Shown: positions 1-5,817, counted from the first letter of the stretch. The stretch is DNA of 9,472 bases from Nanobdellota archaeon (GCA_022572525.1 JACZVS010000011.1:1-9472), one strand, 5' to 3'. The notes: generated from the sequence alone by a model not told the origin. A program made the numbers and translations.

Positions 1-225
1 AATCACAATTGTCTCTGGCTTTACTTCCTTCAACATTTTCTCAAGCAGATCTTTAGTTAACTCAAACTGCTGTCTAGGAACAAGAATCCCCTCTTTATTC
101 AAGGCCTCTTCATAACCAATATGTAAATCAGCAATTACAAGAACTTTCTTGCTAGGAATCCAAATGCCAAGACCTAGAGCAAATACGTCTGGAAGGATTT
201 TAAATGGTTTAATTCCAGATAACAT
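1..225 (-). CDS. Metallophosphoesterase, COG1407 / MJ0037 type (3' end cut off by window edge)
   Basis: Seen: an ATG at 225 opens a frame with no stop to the left edge, giving the first 75 residues. It reads MLSGIKPFKI, then a short beta region, then the metal-binding signature VLVIADLHIGYEEAL, followed by GILVPRQQFE. The D-x-H of ADLHIGYE is the first metal-binding motif of calcineurin-like phosphoesterases, and this particular form is typical of the archaeal MJ0037/COG1407 subfamily. The downstream metal motifs lie outside the window. The start is one base after the Lhr stop codon, so the two are almost certainly co-transcribed and translationally coupled. Known of the family: members are often found beside Lhr or ligase genes and are presumed nucleic-acid phosphoesterases. 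A role together with Lhr in RNA or DNA processing or repair is inference. Confidence 0.88.
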   Translation of the reverse strand, partial: MLSGIKPFKILPDVFALGLGIWIPSKKVLVIADLHIGYEEALNKEGILVPRQQFELTKDLLEKMLKEVKPETIVI

Positions 226-226
226 T

Positions 227-2836
227 CTACTTTATCCTTGCGAGAACAGCCTTATGCATCCTCTTCAGGAATTCTATTTTATCTTCCATCTTCAGTAAGT
301 CGGAATAACCTTGTGCAATCAAATTAAATGCAAATGGGGAAGGAACATCATCACTTACCTTTTCCACTTTAAGTTTTCCTTTCTCGATCCATTCTAGAAC
401 TTGCTTGGCATTCTGTAGATCCATTAAATCTTCAAGGACTTCTCTTCTTGTTTCCTTAAGAATCGGAAAATCATCACCCAATCTCTTAACAGCACCAAGT
501 AAAAATCCACTTTTCATCTGCTGTTTCCCAACACTCTTTCTCCTTCCCTTATAAGTTTTAAGGATCATCAAGCTTCTTGTCGCACAATGTCTAAAGCGCC
601 TTTTGAAAACTTCTGTCTTTTCAATAGCCTGCTCAAGAATTTCTCGTAGATTCTTTGCCTTGACTTCCCTAAGCGCCTTATCAATATTTATTTTCTTATG
701 TGACGCTAGAAAGAAACCGTTATCACTAATTCCTAACTCAATATCTCTGTTCCCAAGCCTTGCAACCACAAAAGCAAATGCTCTGCTAAGTGCATCGTTA
801 ACTCTTCTGCCATAAAGTGAATGAAAGATAACATACTTCTTCTCTTCTTTATCTTGGTAATGTTCTATCAAAAGGCGATTCTCATGGGGAATCTTGCTGA
901 ACAAGTGCTGCTCCCGAAAGAAATTGTAAATTGCATTTACTGCCTTATCGTCAACATATAGAAACTCTCGAATGAAGTCCTTAATCTCTTTTTCTTTCTT
1001 TTTCATCCTGAACTTTTCATCCATCAGCTTCCTGAATCTTTGAATTTGGAGCGCAAGATCAAAACTTAAAGGCAACATTTCTGAAAACCAGGAAGGAATT
1101 GTTGGTGCCCTAGACACAGAAGCATTAACATAAGCATTCATACCTCTTGTGTATAAAAATTCATATTTGTTGCCTCCAAGAACAAAGACATCTTTTTTCC
1201 GTAGTCTTTCAAGAAAGGACTCATCAATAACTCCAATCTGTTCATCTCTTCTGGCAGCAGGAGCAGCTACAATAACCTTAACAGAGCTTTCTTCAGGAAT
1301 AGTTCCTATGTTTGTCATATAAATCATCCTTGCAAGCATCCCCCTCTTCCCAAGCTCTCTTGTCTTCCAGTCTATCCAGATCTTTGCGTAAACATTCTTA
1401 CTCTCTAGATCAGCATACTCTCCAGATAGATAGGAAAGAACTCCATAAAAATCCTCTTTGGAAAGATCATGATAGCAATAACTTTTCCTGATCAAAGATA
1501 AGAGCTCATCAACTTTCCATTTCTGGCTTATCGCCATTCCATAAATTTGCTGGCAGAGAACATCAAGAGCATTTCTAGGAATATGTATTCGGTCAATCTT
1601 TTTTTCAACAGCCTCTTTTAGCAAAACAGAACATTCAACAAGATCATCTCTGTCTAGAACAATCATCCTTCCTTTAGAAGAGGCATGAAGTTTATGCCCG
1701 CTTCTACCTTGCCGCTGTAAAGCTCTTGCAACACTTTTCGGACTTCCTAGCTGCATTACAAGATCAATATAACCTATGTCTATTCCCAACTCAAGAGAAG
1801 TAGAGCAAACAACAGCCTTAAGTTTACCTTCCCTTAATCTTTTTTCAATGTCAAATCTATGCCTTTTGCTTAGGGAAGAGTGATGAGCTCCGATATCTTC
1901 TGCGTAATTCTTTGGAAACATCTCTTTGAGATGATTAACAACTCTTTCAGTTGCACTTCTTGTGTTCGTGAACACAAGAGTTGTCTTATGTTCCTGAATA
2001 AGTTTATCCATTAATCCATAAAGGCCTTTCCGGATTTGGGAAGAGGTTGTGTCAATAAGATCGTCAACAGGAGAAAGCACTTTAAAATCAAGCTCTTTCT
2101 GGAACTGCACATTTGCTATCAAACAATCTCTTTCTTTTCCATCTTCATAGCCGACAAGAAACTTTGCAATTTCCTCAAGAGGCGCAATTGTAGCTGAAAG
2201 GCCTATCCTTGTCGGAGAAATGTTGGATATATGTTCAAGTCTTTCCAAACTCAAGCTTAATTCTACACCTCTTTTATTCTCACCAAGTGCGTGGATCTCA
2301 TCAATAATAACAAACTCGACGCTTTTCATGTTATCAATAAACTTCTTGGTTGTTAGCACGATAGCAAGAGTTTCAGGAGTCGTAATAAAGATGTGTGGAG
2401 GTTTTTTTAACATCTTAGTTCTTTCAGATGTAGGGGTATCTCCTGTTCTTACAGCAACCCTTATATCCTGCAACTTAACTCCAAACTTCTTAGCAATTTT
2501 ATTGATCTCTTTCAGTGGCTCTTTCAGATTTATCTCTATATCTCTTGAAAGTGCTTTTAGCGGGCTTACATAAACACAATAAACTTTATCTTCAAGATCA
2601 ACCCGCCTGGCAAGCTTTACTAAGTAGTTTAAGATAGACAAGAATGCTGTAAGCGTCTTAGTTCCCCCTGTAGGGGCTGTGATAAGGATGTTCTGCCTAT
2701 TATGAATAGGAAGCACCCCATAAAGTTGTGGCAGGCTTGCCTTCTTGAACTTAGAGAAAAACCACTCTCTAACAATCGGGTCAAGAGCCTCAGATAGCTC
2801 TTTTTCAGTACTCTGAACAGTAAGTTGCTTTATCAT
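227..2836 (-). CDS. lhr: Lhr-family superfamily 2 ATP-dependent helicase
   Basis: An 869-residue protein, the usual length of the archaeal Lhr core. Motifs in order: Q-motif region LPQLYGVLPI (35-44), a Walker A-like APTGGTKT (54-61), Ia SPLKAL (91-96), Ib TPETL (153-157), DEIH (179-182), SAT (214-216), motif IV LVFTNTRSATERV (287-299), motif V STSLELGIDIG (345-355) and motif VI QRQGRSGH (374-381). The rest holds the winged-helix and Lhr-specific C-terminal domain, for example VIFHSLYGRRVNDALSRAFA. Family members are ATP-driven 3'-5' DNA or RNA helicases implicated in recombination and repair. Odd point: Walker A normally reads APTGxGKT, and here the last Gly-x pair is inverted to GTKT, which removes the glycine before the catalytic lysine. 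The ATG at 2836 lies about 35 bases from a good TATA box. It is the first gene of an operon with the downstream phosphoesterase. Confidence 0.95.
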   Translation of the reverse strand: MIKQLTVQSTEKELSEALDPIVREWFFSKFKKASLPQLYGVLPIHNRQNILITAPTGGTKTLTAFLSILNYLVKLARRVDLEDKVYCVYVSPLKALSRDIEINLKEPLKEINKIAKKFGVKLQDIRVAVRTGDTPTSERTKMLKKPPHIFITTPETLAIVLTTKKFIDNMKSVEFVIIDEIHALGENKRGVELSLSLERLEHISNISPTRIGLSATIAPLEEIAKFLVGYEDGKERDCLIANVQFQKELDFKVLSPVDDLIDTTSSQIRKGLYGLMDKLIQEHKTTLVFTNTRSATERVVNHLKEMFPKNYAEDIGAHHSSLSKRHRFDIEKRLREGKLKAVVCSTSLELGIDIGYIDLVMQLGSPKSVARALQRQGRSGHKLHASSKGRMIVLDRDDLVECSVLLKEAVEKKIDRIHIPRNALDVLCQQIYGMAISQKWKVDELLSLIRKSYCYHDLSKEDFYGVLSYLSGEYADLESKNVYAKIWIDWKTRELGKRGMLARMIYMTNIGTIPEESSVKVIVAAPAARRDEQIGVIDESFLERLRKKDVFVLGGNKYEFLYTRGMNAYVNASVSRAPTIPSWFSEMLPLSFDLALQIQRFRKLMDEKFRMKKKEKEIKDFIREFLYVDDKAVNAIYNFFREQHLFSKIPHENRLLIEHYQDKEEKKYVIFHSLYGRRVNDALSRAFAFVVARLGNRDIELGISDNGFFLASHKKINIDKALREVKAKNLREILEQAIEKTEVFKRRFRHCATRSLMILKTYKGRRKSVGKQQMKSGFLLGAVKRLGDDFPILKETRREVLEDLMDLQNAKQVLEWIEKGKLKVEKVSDDVPSPFAFNLIAQGYSDLLKMEDKIEFLKRMHKAVLARIK

Positions 2837-2866
2837 CTTAGAAGGATACTGAAGAAAGCTTTAGGG

Positions 2867-2882
2867 TTATAAAAAGGTTGCT
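2867..2882 (-). promoter_or_regulatory. TATA box of the lhr operon
   Basis: On the minus strand the sequence reads CAACCTTTTTATAACC, with TATA core TTTTTATAA centred near 2871. Transcription would start near 2845, leaving a leader of about nine bases before the ATG at 2836. Predicted from position and composition only. Confidence 0.55.
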
Positions 2883-2884
2883 TT

Positions 2885-2896
2885 AAGGAATTCCTT
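2885..2896. promoter_or_regulatory. 12-bp palindrome between divergent TATA boxes, possible operator
   Basis: AAGGAATTCCTT is a perfect palindrome. Its centre (2890.5) is within two bases of the midpoint of the two divergent TATA boxes (about 2871 and 2913), so a bound dimer could affect both promoters. The neighbouring 89-aa winged-helix protein is an obvious candidate ligand, but that is inference. Confidence 0.35.
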
Positions 2897-2900
2897 TTAA

Positions 2901-2917
2901 CCGAAAATCTTATATTA
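2901..2917 (+). promoter_or_regulatory. BRE/TATA promoter of the 89-aa winged-helix gene
   Basis: CCGAAAAT followed by CTTATATTA forms a textbook archaeal BRE plus TATA. Its centre lies 25 bases before the ATG at 2938, which predicts a leaderless transcript. Confidence 0.65.
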
Positions 2918-2937
2918 GCCTACCTGCATCAAGAGAT

Positions 2938-3207
2938 ATGTCAAGAATTTCAGAGCAAAAAATCAAGAAAATAAAAGAGATAATTCTATCATTCTTATTC
3001 CATAACTCTCCGAAATCATTTTACACATATGGAATTGCCCAAGAGACAGCTAGAGATGAGGAGTTCATCAAAAGACTCCTTCAAGAACTTGCCAAAGAAG
3101 AGCTAGTAGTCAAAGTAGATAAGAATTCTAAGGGCATTAAATACTTAAGAAGAGAGCGTTGGAGGCTGACAAACAAGGCCTTTAAAGCATATTCCGGACT
3201 ACAATAA
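2938..3207 (+). CDS. Small winged-helix DNA-binding protein (hypothetical)
   Basis: An 89-residue, lysine-rich protein. The pattern fits a compact winged helix: helix 1 at residues 5-22, a short aromatic loop (FYTYGIAQE), a helix-turn-helix formed by the DEEFIKRLLQELAKEELV segment, then a beta-wing KVDKNSKGIKYLRRERWRLT and a final short helix. It has no sensor, membrane or catalytic domain. No specific family is recognised; such proteins are common small regulators in archaea. It is transcribed divergently from lhr, and the shared intergenic palindrome makes autoregulation or lhr control possible. It has its own promoter, and the next plus-strand gene has another, so the two need not form an operon. 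The start is supported by the TATA box 25 bases upstream. Confidence 0.8.
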   Translation: MSRISEQKIKKIKEIILSFLFHNSPKSFYTYGIAQETARDEEFIKRLLQELAKEELVVKVDKNSKGIKYLRRERWRLTNKAFKAYSGLQ

Positions 3208-3209
3208 TC

Positions 3210-3219
3210 CTTTTATATT
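3210..3219 (+). promoter_or_regulatory. TATA box of the first coil-HTH gene
   Basis: CTTTTATATT is centred near 3215, beginning three bases after the upstream stop codon. The predicted transcription start is near 3241, giving a leader of about eight bases before the ATG at 3249. The G-rich GTGGGG just before it lies mostly upstream of the predicted start, so it probably does not act as a ribosome binding site. Confidence 0.55.
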
Positions 3220-3248
3220 TCCCTTGTGATAAATAGTGGGGAATAAGA

Positions 3249-3875
3249 ATGGTTTCTGAAGAAAGAATCAGGGAAGGATTTTCTAAAATAAGAAAAGAAA
3301 TGCAAGAACTTAGAGAAGAATTTGCATCTCTTAAGAACGATTTAAGAGCAATTTCAGCCCAAATTCGGGCCCAAAAAGCCCCTAAAAACTTCGGCACGTC
3401 ATTCGGCACATACTTAGGCACTCAAAATGCCGAAATCACTAAAATGCCGAAATCAATGGAATTGGCTTCTAGAAAGCAAGTTTCCATAGGAAATGAAGGG
3501 GTTTCGGCACTTAGGCAACAGATAGGCAATGACTTCGGCACTCAAAAAACATCGAAATTGCTTCAGGAGAACGTTGAGAGACTAAAACAAGCACTTAAGG
3601 ATACATTCAAGAAATTAACAAAGCAAGAATTCCAAATTTTTTCTTTACTGTATCAACTTGAAGATGAACTTGGCAGGCCTGTAACTTATACAGATCTCGC
3701 AAGCAGATCTAATCTCACACCAAACTCTCTAAGAGATTACATCAGCAAGCTGATAGCAAAGAAAGTGCCTATAATCAAGGAAAAGCACAATAATAGGAGG
3801 ATATTGCTTAAAATAGCCCCTGAATTGAGGAATATTGAAACTTTAGATAACCTTATGAAACTTGTGGATGGCTGA
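3249..3875 (+). CDS. Coiled-coil / repeat-linker / HTH DNA-binding protein, copy 1
   Basis: A 208-residue protein in three parts. Residues 4-42 form a charged heptad-like helix (EERIREGFSKIRKEMQELRE), probably a dimerising coiled coil. Residues 47-101 are a Gly/Thr/Ser-rich linker including FGTSFGTYLGTQ. Residues 123-190 are a helix-turn-helix or winged helix beginning LTKQEFQIFSLLYQL, with recognition region YTDLASRSNLTPNSLRDYI and a basic wing around KEKHNNRRILLKI. The linker DNA is packed with TTCGGCA words in several frames (listed separately). The C-terminal domain aligns by eye with that of the minus-strand protein at 4193-4867 (LT-x2-E, Y-x-DL, R-x2-I), so the two are distant paralogues facing each other. 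I do not recognise a named family. A DNA-binding role is well supported; replication, partition or autoregulation are guesses. Confidence 0.85.
   Translation: MVSEERIREGFSKIRKEMQELREEFASLKNDLRAISAQIRAQKAPKNFGTSFGTYLGTQNAEITKMPKSMELASRKQVSIGNEGVSALRQQIGNDFGTQKTSKLLQENVERLKQALKDTFKKLTKQEFQIFSLLYQLEDELGRPVTYTDLASRSNLTPNSLRDYISKLIAKKVPIIKEKHNNRRILLKIAPELRNIETLDNLMKLVDG
3390..3541. repeat. Intragenic TTCGGCA array, dominant 12-bp step, both orientations
   Basis: TTCGGCAC occurs exactly at 3390-3397, 3402-3409, 3503-3510 and 3534-3541. Close variants are TTAGGCAC at 3414-3421, TTAGGCAA at 3511-3518 and ATAGGCAA at 3522-3529. The reverse complement ATGCCGAA occurs at 3427-3434 and 3444-3451. Steps are 12, 12 and 12 for 3390/3402/3414 and 3522/3534. 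The forward word appears in all three codon phases (Phe-Gly-Thr, Ser-Ala, Leu-Arg-Gln) and the reverse word in two (Ala-Glu-Ile, Met-Pro-Lys). This argues for selection on DNA or RNA rather than on the peptide. The 3414 and 3427 copies face each other and could also form an RNA stem. Confidence 0.85.
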
Positions 3876-3901
3876 TTCAGGTATATTCAGGCCCCCCATG
3901 A

Positions 3902-3920
3902 TTTTTTCGGTGAAACGAAA
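3902..3920 (+). terminator. Possible T-tract terminator after copy 1
   Basis: A run of six T (3902-3907) lies 27 bases past the stop codon. It overlaps a weak five-pair stem, TTTCG (3905-3909) with CGAAA (3916-3920). Archaeal termination often needs only a T tract. The call rests on position and composition. Confidence 0.35.
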
Positions 3921-3964
3921 TTAAAGAGTTAAGGCTTCTAACTGCCAAATTTGGATTAATAACA

Positions 3965-4200
3965 CTCACTTTTACCTCTTCATCTGACAGATTTCCCCCC
4001 TTCTGTGAAATCTGCCTATCCTGTCTTTTGGCAACTCTCACTTTCTCTTCAAATCCTTCCTAATCCCTATAGAACGTCTCCTTTCATCTAAATATAGTCC
4101 TTTCAGGCCCTATAACCCTCACTTTTACAGAATTTCAAGTTCTCTTAGCTCTAAATGTTCGTATAATCTTTAGAGAAGTTCGCTTAATACTCTCACTTTC
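3965..4200. repeat. Four CTCACTTT words spaced about 72-81 bp
   Basis: CTCACTTTTAC at 3965-3975, CTCACTTTCTC at 4037-4047, CTCACTTTTAC at 4118-4128 and CTCACTTTC at 4192-4200, the last overlapping the stop of the minus-strand gene. On the minus strand the shared core is AAAGTGAG, followed by GTT in the first three copies and by AGT in the last. The spacing is regular but not exact (72, 81, 74). They could be degenerate internal repeats of a lost coding sequence or binding sites. Confidence 0.4.
3988..4014. other. Inverted repeat / hairpin in the convergent intergenic region
   Basis: CAGATTTC (3988-3995) and GAAATCTG (4007-4014) are perfectly complementary across an 11-base C-rich loop. The site lies between the ends of two convergent genes, so it could help terminate or stabilise either transcript. 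There is no adjacent T tract. Confidence 0.45.
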
Positions 4201-4867
4201 TCCTCTTTCTAAGCCTCTTTACCTCTATTTTCTCCAACTTCACTCTCTTTTCAGCCTTTCTTGCCTTTTTTGAGAGAATTATATCATCTAGAACCCTCTC
4301 TTTTACCCTTTCCTCGACATAGAACCTTTTCTTGCCAGAGCCATCAGAAATCTCACTCAAAAGCCCCTCACTTTTCTGTTTGATATTATTGATCTGCCCT
4401 CGAACAGTTGACTTATCTTTCCCGACAAGAATTGAAAGATCATCATAACTTAATTTTTCTTTCGAGTTCAAAAGTGCAAATAAGATAACTCTCTCCATCA
4501 TTGTGAGCCCTTTTAAAGCCCCTGTTTGGACAGGCGTTTGGACAGGCGTTTGGACACCCCCTGTTTGGACAGCTGTTTGGGGTTGTTTGGACAGCCTTTT
4601 AAAGGGACTTCTAAACGGCCCATGAGAAGTCTCTGCGACGAAGAATTCAATAAAATTTTTAGCATCTTCGAGATCTTTTTCAACTTTTCCAAGTCTGCTT
4701 AAAACTTTTGAGAAATCCTCTTCATGACCTTTATGTTTTTTATGAAAATGGTCAAGCCATTTTGAAACTTTCGAGATATCTTTCTTTACATTTGAGAATG
4801 AATGTCTTATCTCTTCCTCAAATCCATTAGTCCTCTTTTGTCCGAGCAGCCAATCTAAAAAACCCAT
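4193..4867 (-). CDS. Coiled-coil / repeat-linker / HTH DNA-binding protein, copy 2
   Basis: A 224-residue protein. It opens with a short amphipathic stretch MGFLDWLLGQKR, then a long charged helical region (16-78, including SRLGKVEKDLEDAKNFIEFF). A linker at 92-116 consists of repeated V-Q-T units (AVQTGGVQTPVQTPVQTG). The helix-turn-helix or winged helix spans about 121-190, beginning LTMMERVILFALLN, with recognition part YDDLSILVGKDKSTVRGQI. A very basic tail (195-224, ending KRLRKRRK) is likely to add DNA or RNA affinity. Order of parts and HTH residues match the convergent gene at 3249-3875, so they look like diverged paralogues with different DNA repeats in the linker. The hydrophobic N-terminus could peripherally touch the membrane, which is a guess. 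The start fits a leaderless transcript from the TATA element at 4886-4898. The function is unassigned beyond DNA binding. Confidence 0.85.
   Translation of the reverse strand: MGFLDWLLGQKRTNGFEEEIRHSFSNVKKDISKVSKWLDHFHKKHKGHEEDFSKVLSRLGKVEKDLEDAKNFIEFFVAETSHGPFRSPFKRLSKQPQTAVQTGGVQTPVQTPVQTGALKGLTMMERVILFALLNSKEKLSYDDLSILVGKDKSTVRGQINNIKQKSEGLLSEISDGSGKKRFYVEERVKERVLDDIILSKKARKAEKRVKLEKIEVKRLRKRRK
4510..4605. repeat. Intragenic GTTTGGACA array, 12-bp step, flanked by TTTTAAAG boxes
   Basis: On the plus strand GTTTGGACA occurs exactly at 4524-4532, 4536-4544, 4548-4556, 4563-4571 and 4585-4593, with a degenerate GTTTGGGGT at 4575-4583. Steps are 12, 12, 15, 12 and 10. The 10-base step breaks the codon phase: four exact copies encode V-Q-T, while the copy at 4585 encodes L-S-K-Q from the same DNA word. 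So the nucleotide motif survives a change of frame. The array is bracketed by TTTTAAAG at 4511-4518 and 4597-4604; the right one lies in the palindrome CCTTTTAAAGG (4595-4605). Confidence 0.85.
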
Positions 4868-4885
4868 GTTATTTTTAGTCTGTCT

Positions 4886-4898
4886 AAATTATTTAAGC
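4886..4898. promoter_or_regulatory. Shared bidirectional TATA-like element
   Basis: AAATTATTTAAGC reads as a TATA-like core in both directions (TTATTTAA on plus, TTAAATAA on minus). Its centre is close to 4893, the exact midpoint of the two start codons at 4867 (minus) and 4919 (plus), 26 bases from each. Both genes would be leaderless from one site. A second minus-strand candidate, AATATAAATACC at 4906-4917, would give a leader of about 19 bases instead. Confidence 0.5.
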
Positions 4899-4918
4899 TT
4901 TTTGGTATTTATATTTCG

Positions 4919-5431
4919 ATGACTGACTTTGATGCACAACCAGATTTACAACCCCGCCAGAAATTATTTGCTCTTGAAGGGATGATTAGATCTTATGTTG
5001 ACAACATGGATGCTCTTGGAAGAGACAGAGCATACCTTTCTCTTGTTGACGCTATTTTAGAATCACCAGAGAGCCACTATCCTTTTGTTGAAAGTGAACT
5101 GATTAAAATGGCATATGAAAAAGGAATTAAAGAAGAAGACTTAACTCCGGAAGGATTGAAATATGCTTACTATACTTATGGTATATACCTTGAAAGGGTA
5201 GCAGATACACCTCTTACATCTGCTGAAGAGGAGTTTATCTTGAAGAAAAAGGAGCGGCAATACTTTAAATCTGTAATGATCTTTATGGGGGCAGGATTTT
5301 CGAAAGAGAGAGCCGAGCAAATAGCTAAAGAAATAAGGGGAAAATTCCCATATAAAACATTCTGTAAAGTTGCTTCTGCAACGGAATTAGCTTTAAACGC
5401 TTTAAAACCAGGCTTTTTAGGGGATAGCTAA
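4919..5431 (+). CDS. Hypothetical protein, 170 aa, mostly helical
   Basis: No family is recognised. It has 170 residues and no signal peptide or membrane segment. The N-terminal half is predicted helical (ALEGMIRSYVDNMDALGRDRAYLSLVDAIL). A tyrosine-rich stretch, LKYAYYTYGIYLERV, lies near residues 80-94. A basic/acidic helix region around EEEFILKKKERQYFKS leads to a small hairpin-helix element, IFMGAGFSKERAEQIAKEIRGKF (about 120-142), resembling a short UBA-like or HTH-like helical motif, though I cannot support a name. It diverges from the coil-HTH copy 2 gene and shares its TATA element, so the two may compete for transcription. A promoter-like motif follows directly after its stop. The gene is probably real, given its good promoter position and typical codon use. 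Confidence 0.75.
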   Translation: MTDFDAQPDLQPRQKLFALEGMIRSYVDNMDALGRDRAYLSLVDAILESPESHYPFVESELIKMAYEKGIKEEDLTPEGLKYAYYTYGIYLERVADTPLTSAEEEFILKKKERQYFKSVMIFMGAGFSKERAEQIAKEIRGKFPYKTFCKVASATELALNALKPGFLGDS

Positions 5432-5458
5432 AAGGTTTAAGCAAGATGTCAGAGAAAG

Positions 5459-5470
5459 AAATTTAAATCC
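5459..5470 (+). promoter_or_regulatory. TATA box of the 99-aa gene
   Basis: AAATTTAAATCC, preceded by a purine-rich BRE-like GAGAAAG, is centred 25 bases before the ATG at 5489 and predicts a leaderless transcript. A second TATA-like AAAAGGTTTAAGC (5432-5444), just after the previous stop, would give a leader of about 20 bases. Confidence 0.55.
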
Positions 5471-5488
5471 ATAAACACTTGCTATTCT

Positions 5489-5788
5489 ATGAAAGATCTA
5501 AAACTAATATTTTGGGGTATTGACACAAATGACCTTTTTGGTGGAGAGCATCTTTCTTCATATCAATTATGTGAAGTTGGTGGAAGAGTAGTTGCCGAGG
5601 CGGGAAGAACAACCCTCATACATACCGATGAAATATCTGATTTGCTTCCCGAATTTTTAGAGAAAAATGCTGATGGTTGCTATGTATCTCTAGAAGTTGA
5701 CAAGAGAAGTAGTCTTACTCCCGATCATATCGAATTATTAGGTGATGTTGTTGATACTTATAATTGGGAATATTCTGGTGCAATATAG
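5489..5788 (+). CDS. Hypothetical protein, 99 aa, alpha/beta
   Basis: No family is recognised. It is small and acidic. It starts with a beta-strand-like KLIFWGIDTNDLFGGEHLSS, then CEVGGRVVAEAGRTTLI, a short helix DEISDLLPEFLEKN, another strand CYVSLEVDKR and a final helix TPDHIELLGDVVDTYNW. No catalytic signature, signal peptide or membrane segment is visible. It sits between the 170-aa orphan and the NUDIX gene on the same strand, with separate promoter-like elements for each, so shared function is only suggested by proximity. The ATG is supported by a TATA box 25 bases upstream. Confidence 0.7.
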   Translation: MKDLKLIFWGIDTNDLFGGEHLSSYQLCEVGGRVVAEAGRTTLIHTDEISDLLPEFLEKNADGCYVSLEVDKRSSLTPDHIELLGDVVDTYNWEYSGAI

Positions 5789-5801
5789 GTAAAGGGAGAT
5801 G

Positions 5802-5817
5802 CCTAAAACTTTTAAGC
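5802..5817 (+). promoter_or_regulatory. Promoter of the NUDIX gene
   Basis: CCTAAAACTTTTAAGC resembles a BRE plus TATA (CTTTTAAG). Its centre near 5813 predicts a start near 5839, leaving about 22 bases of leader that contain the ribosome binding site at 5851-5859. A near copy, CCTAAAACCTTTAAG, follows the NUDIX gene at 6263. Confidence 0.5.

Larger units (their letters stand above)
3877..4041 (-). pseudogene. Possible small ORF or decayed coding remnant in the convergent gap
   Basis: The minus strand of the 317-bp gap is strongly purine-rich, like coding strands here. From a GTG at 4041 to a TGA at 3877 there is an open frame of 54 codons, starting VRVAKRQDRQISQKGG and ending HRKNHGGPEYT. 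The same frame continues upstream past a TAG (4060-4062) and two TGA codons with plausible protein stretches such as VKVRVIGPERTIF. Three of four spaced GTGAG words fall in this one frame, giving VKVRV, EKVRV and VKVSV. This looks like eroded coding sequence, or a tiny gene with no recognisable family. I see no good promoter for it. Confidence 0.25.

Noticed and set aside
603..815. Plus-strand open frame of 70 codons
   Set aside because: Antisense to the conserved C-terminal part of Lhr, with Ser/Leu-rich composition typical of an antisense shadow.
2220..2573. Plus-strand open frame of 117 codons
   Set aside because: Lies wholly opposite the conserved helicase motifs Ia to III of Lhr; no promoter.
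3182..3421. Minus-strand open frame of 79 codons
   Set aside because: Overlaps the promoter and the coiled-coil region of the well-supported gene at 3249 and has no TATA box.
3945..3954. CCAAATTTGG palindrome as an operator
   Set aside because: It lies between two gene ends, not at a promoter, and is short enough to be chance in AT-rich DNA.
3390..4593. CRISPR array or phage attachment site
   Set aside because: Repeat units are 8-9 bp with steps of 8-17 bp inside coding frames; there are no spacers, cas genes, integrase or tRNA.
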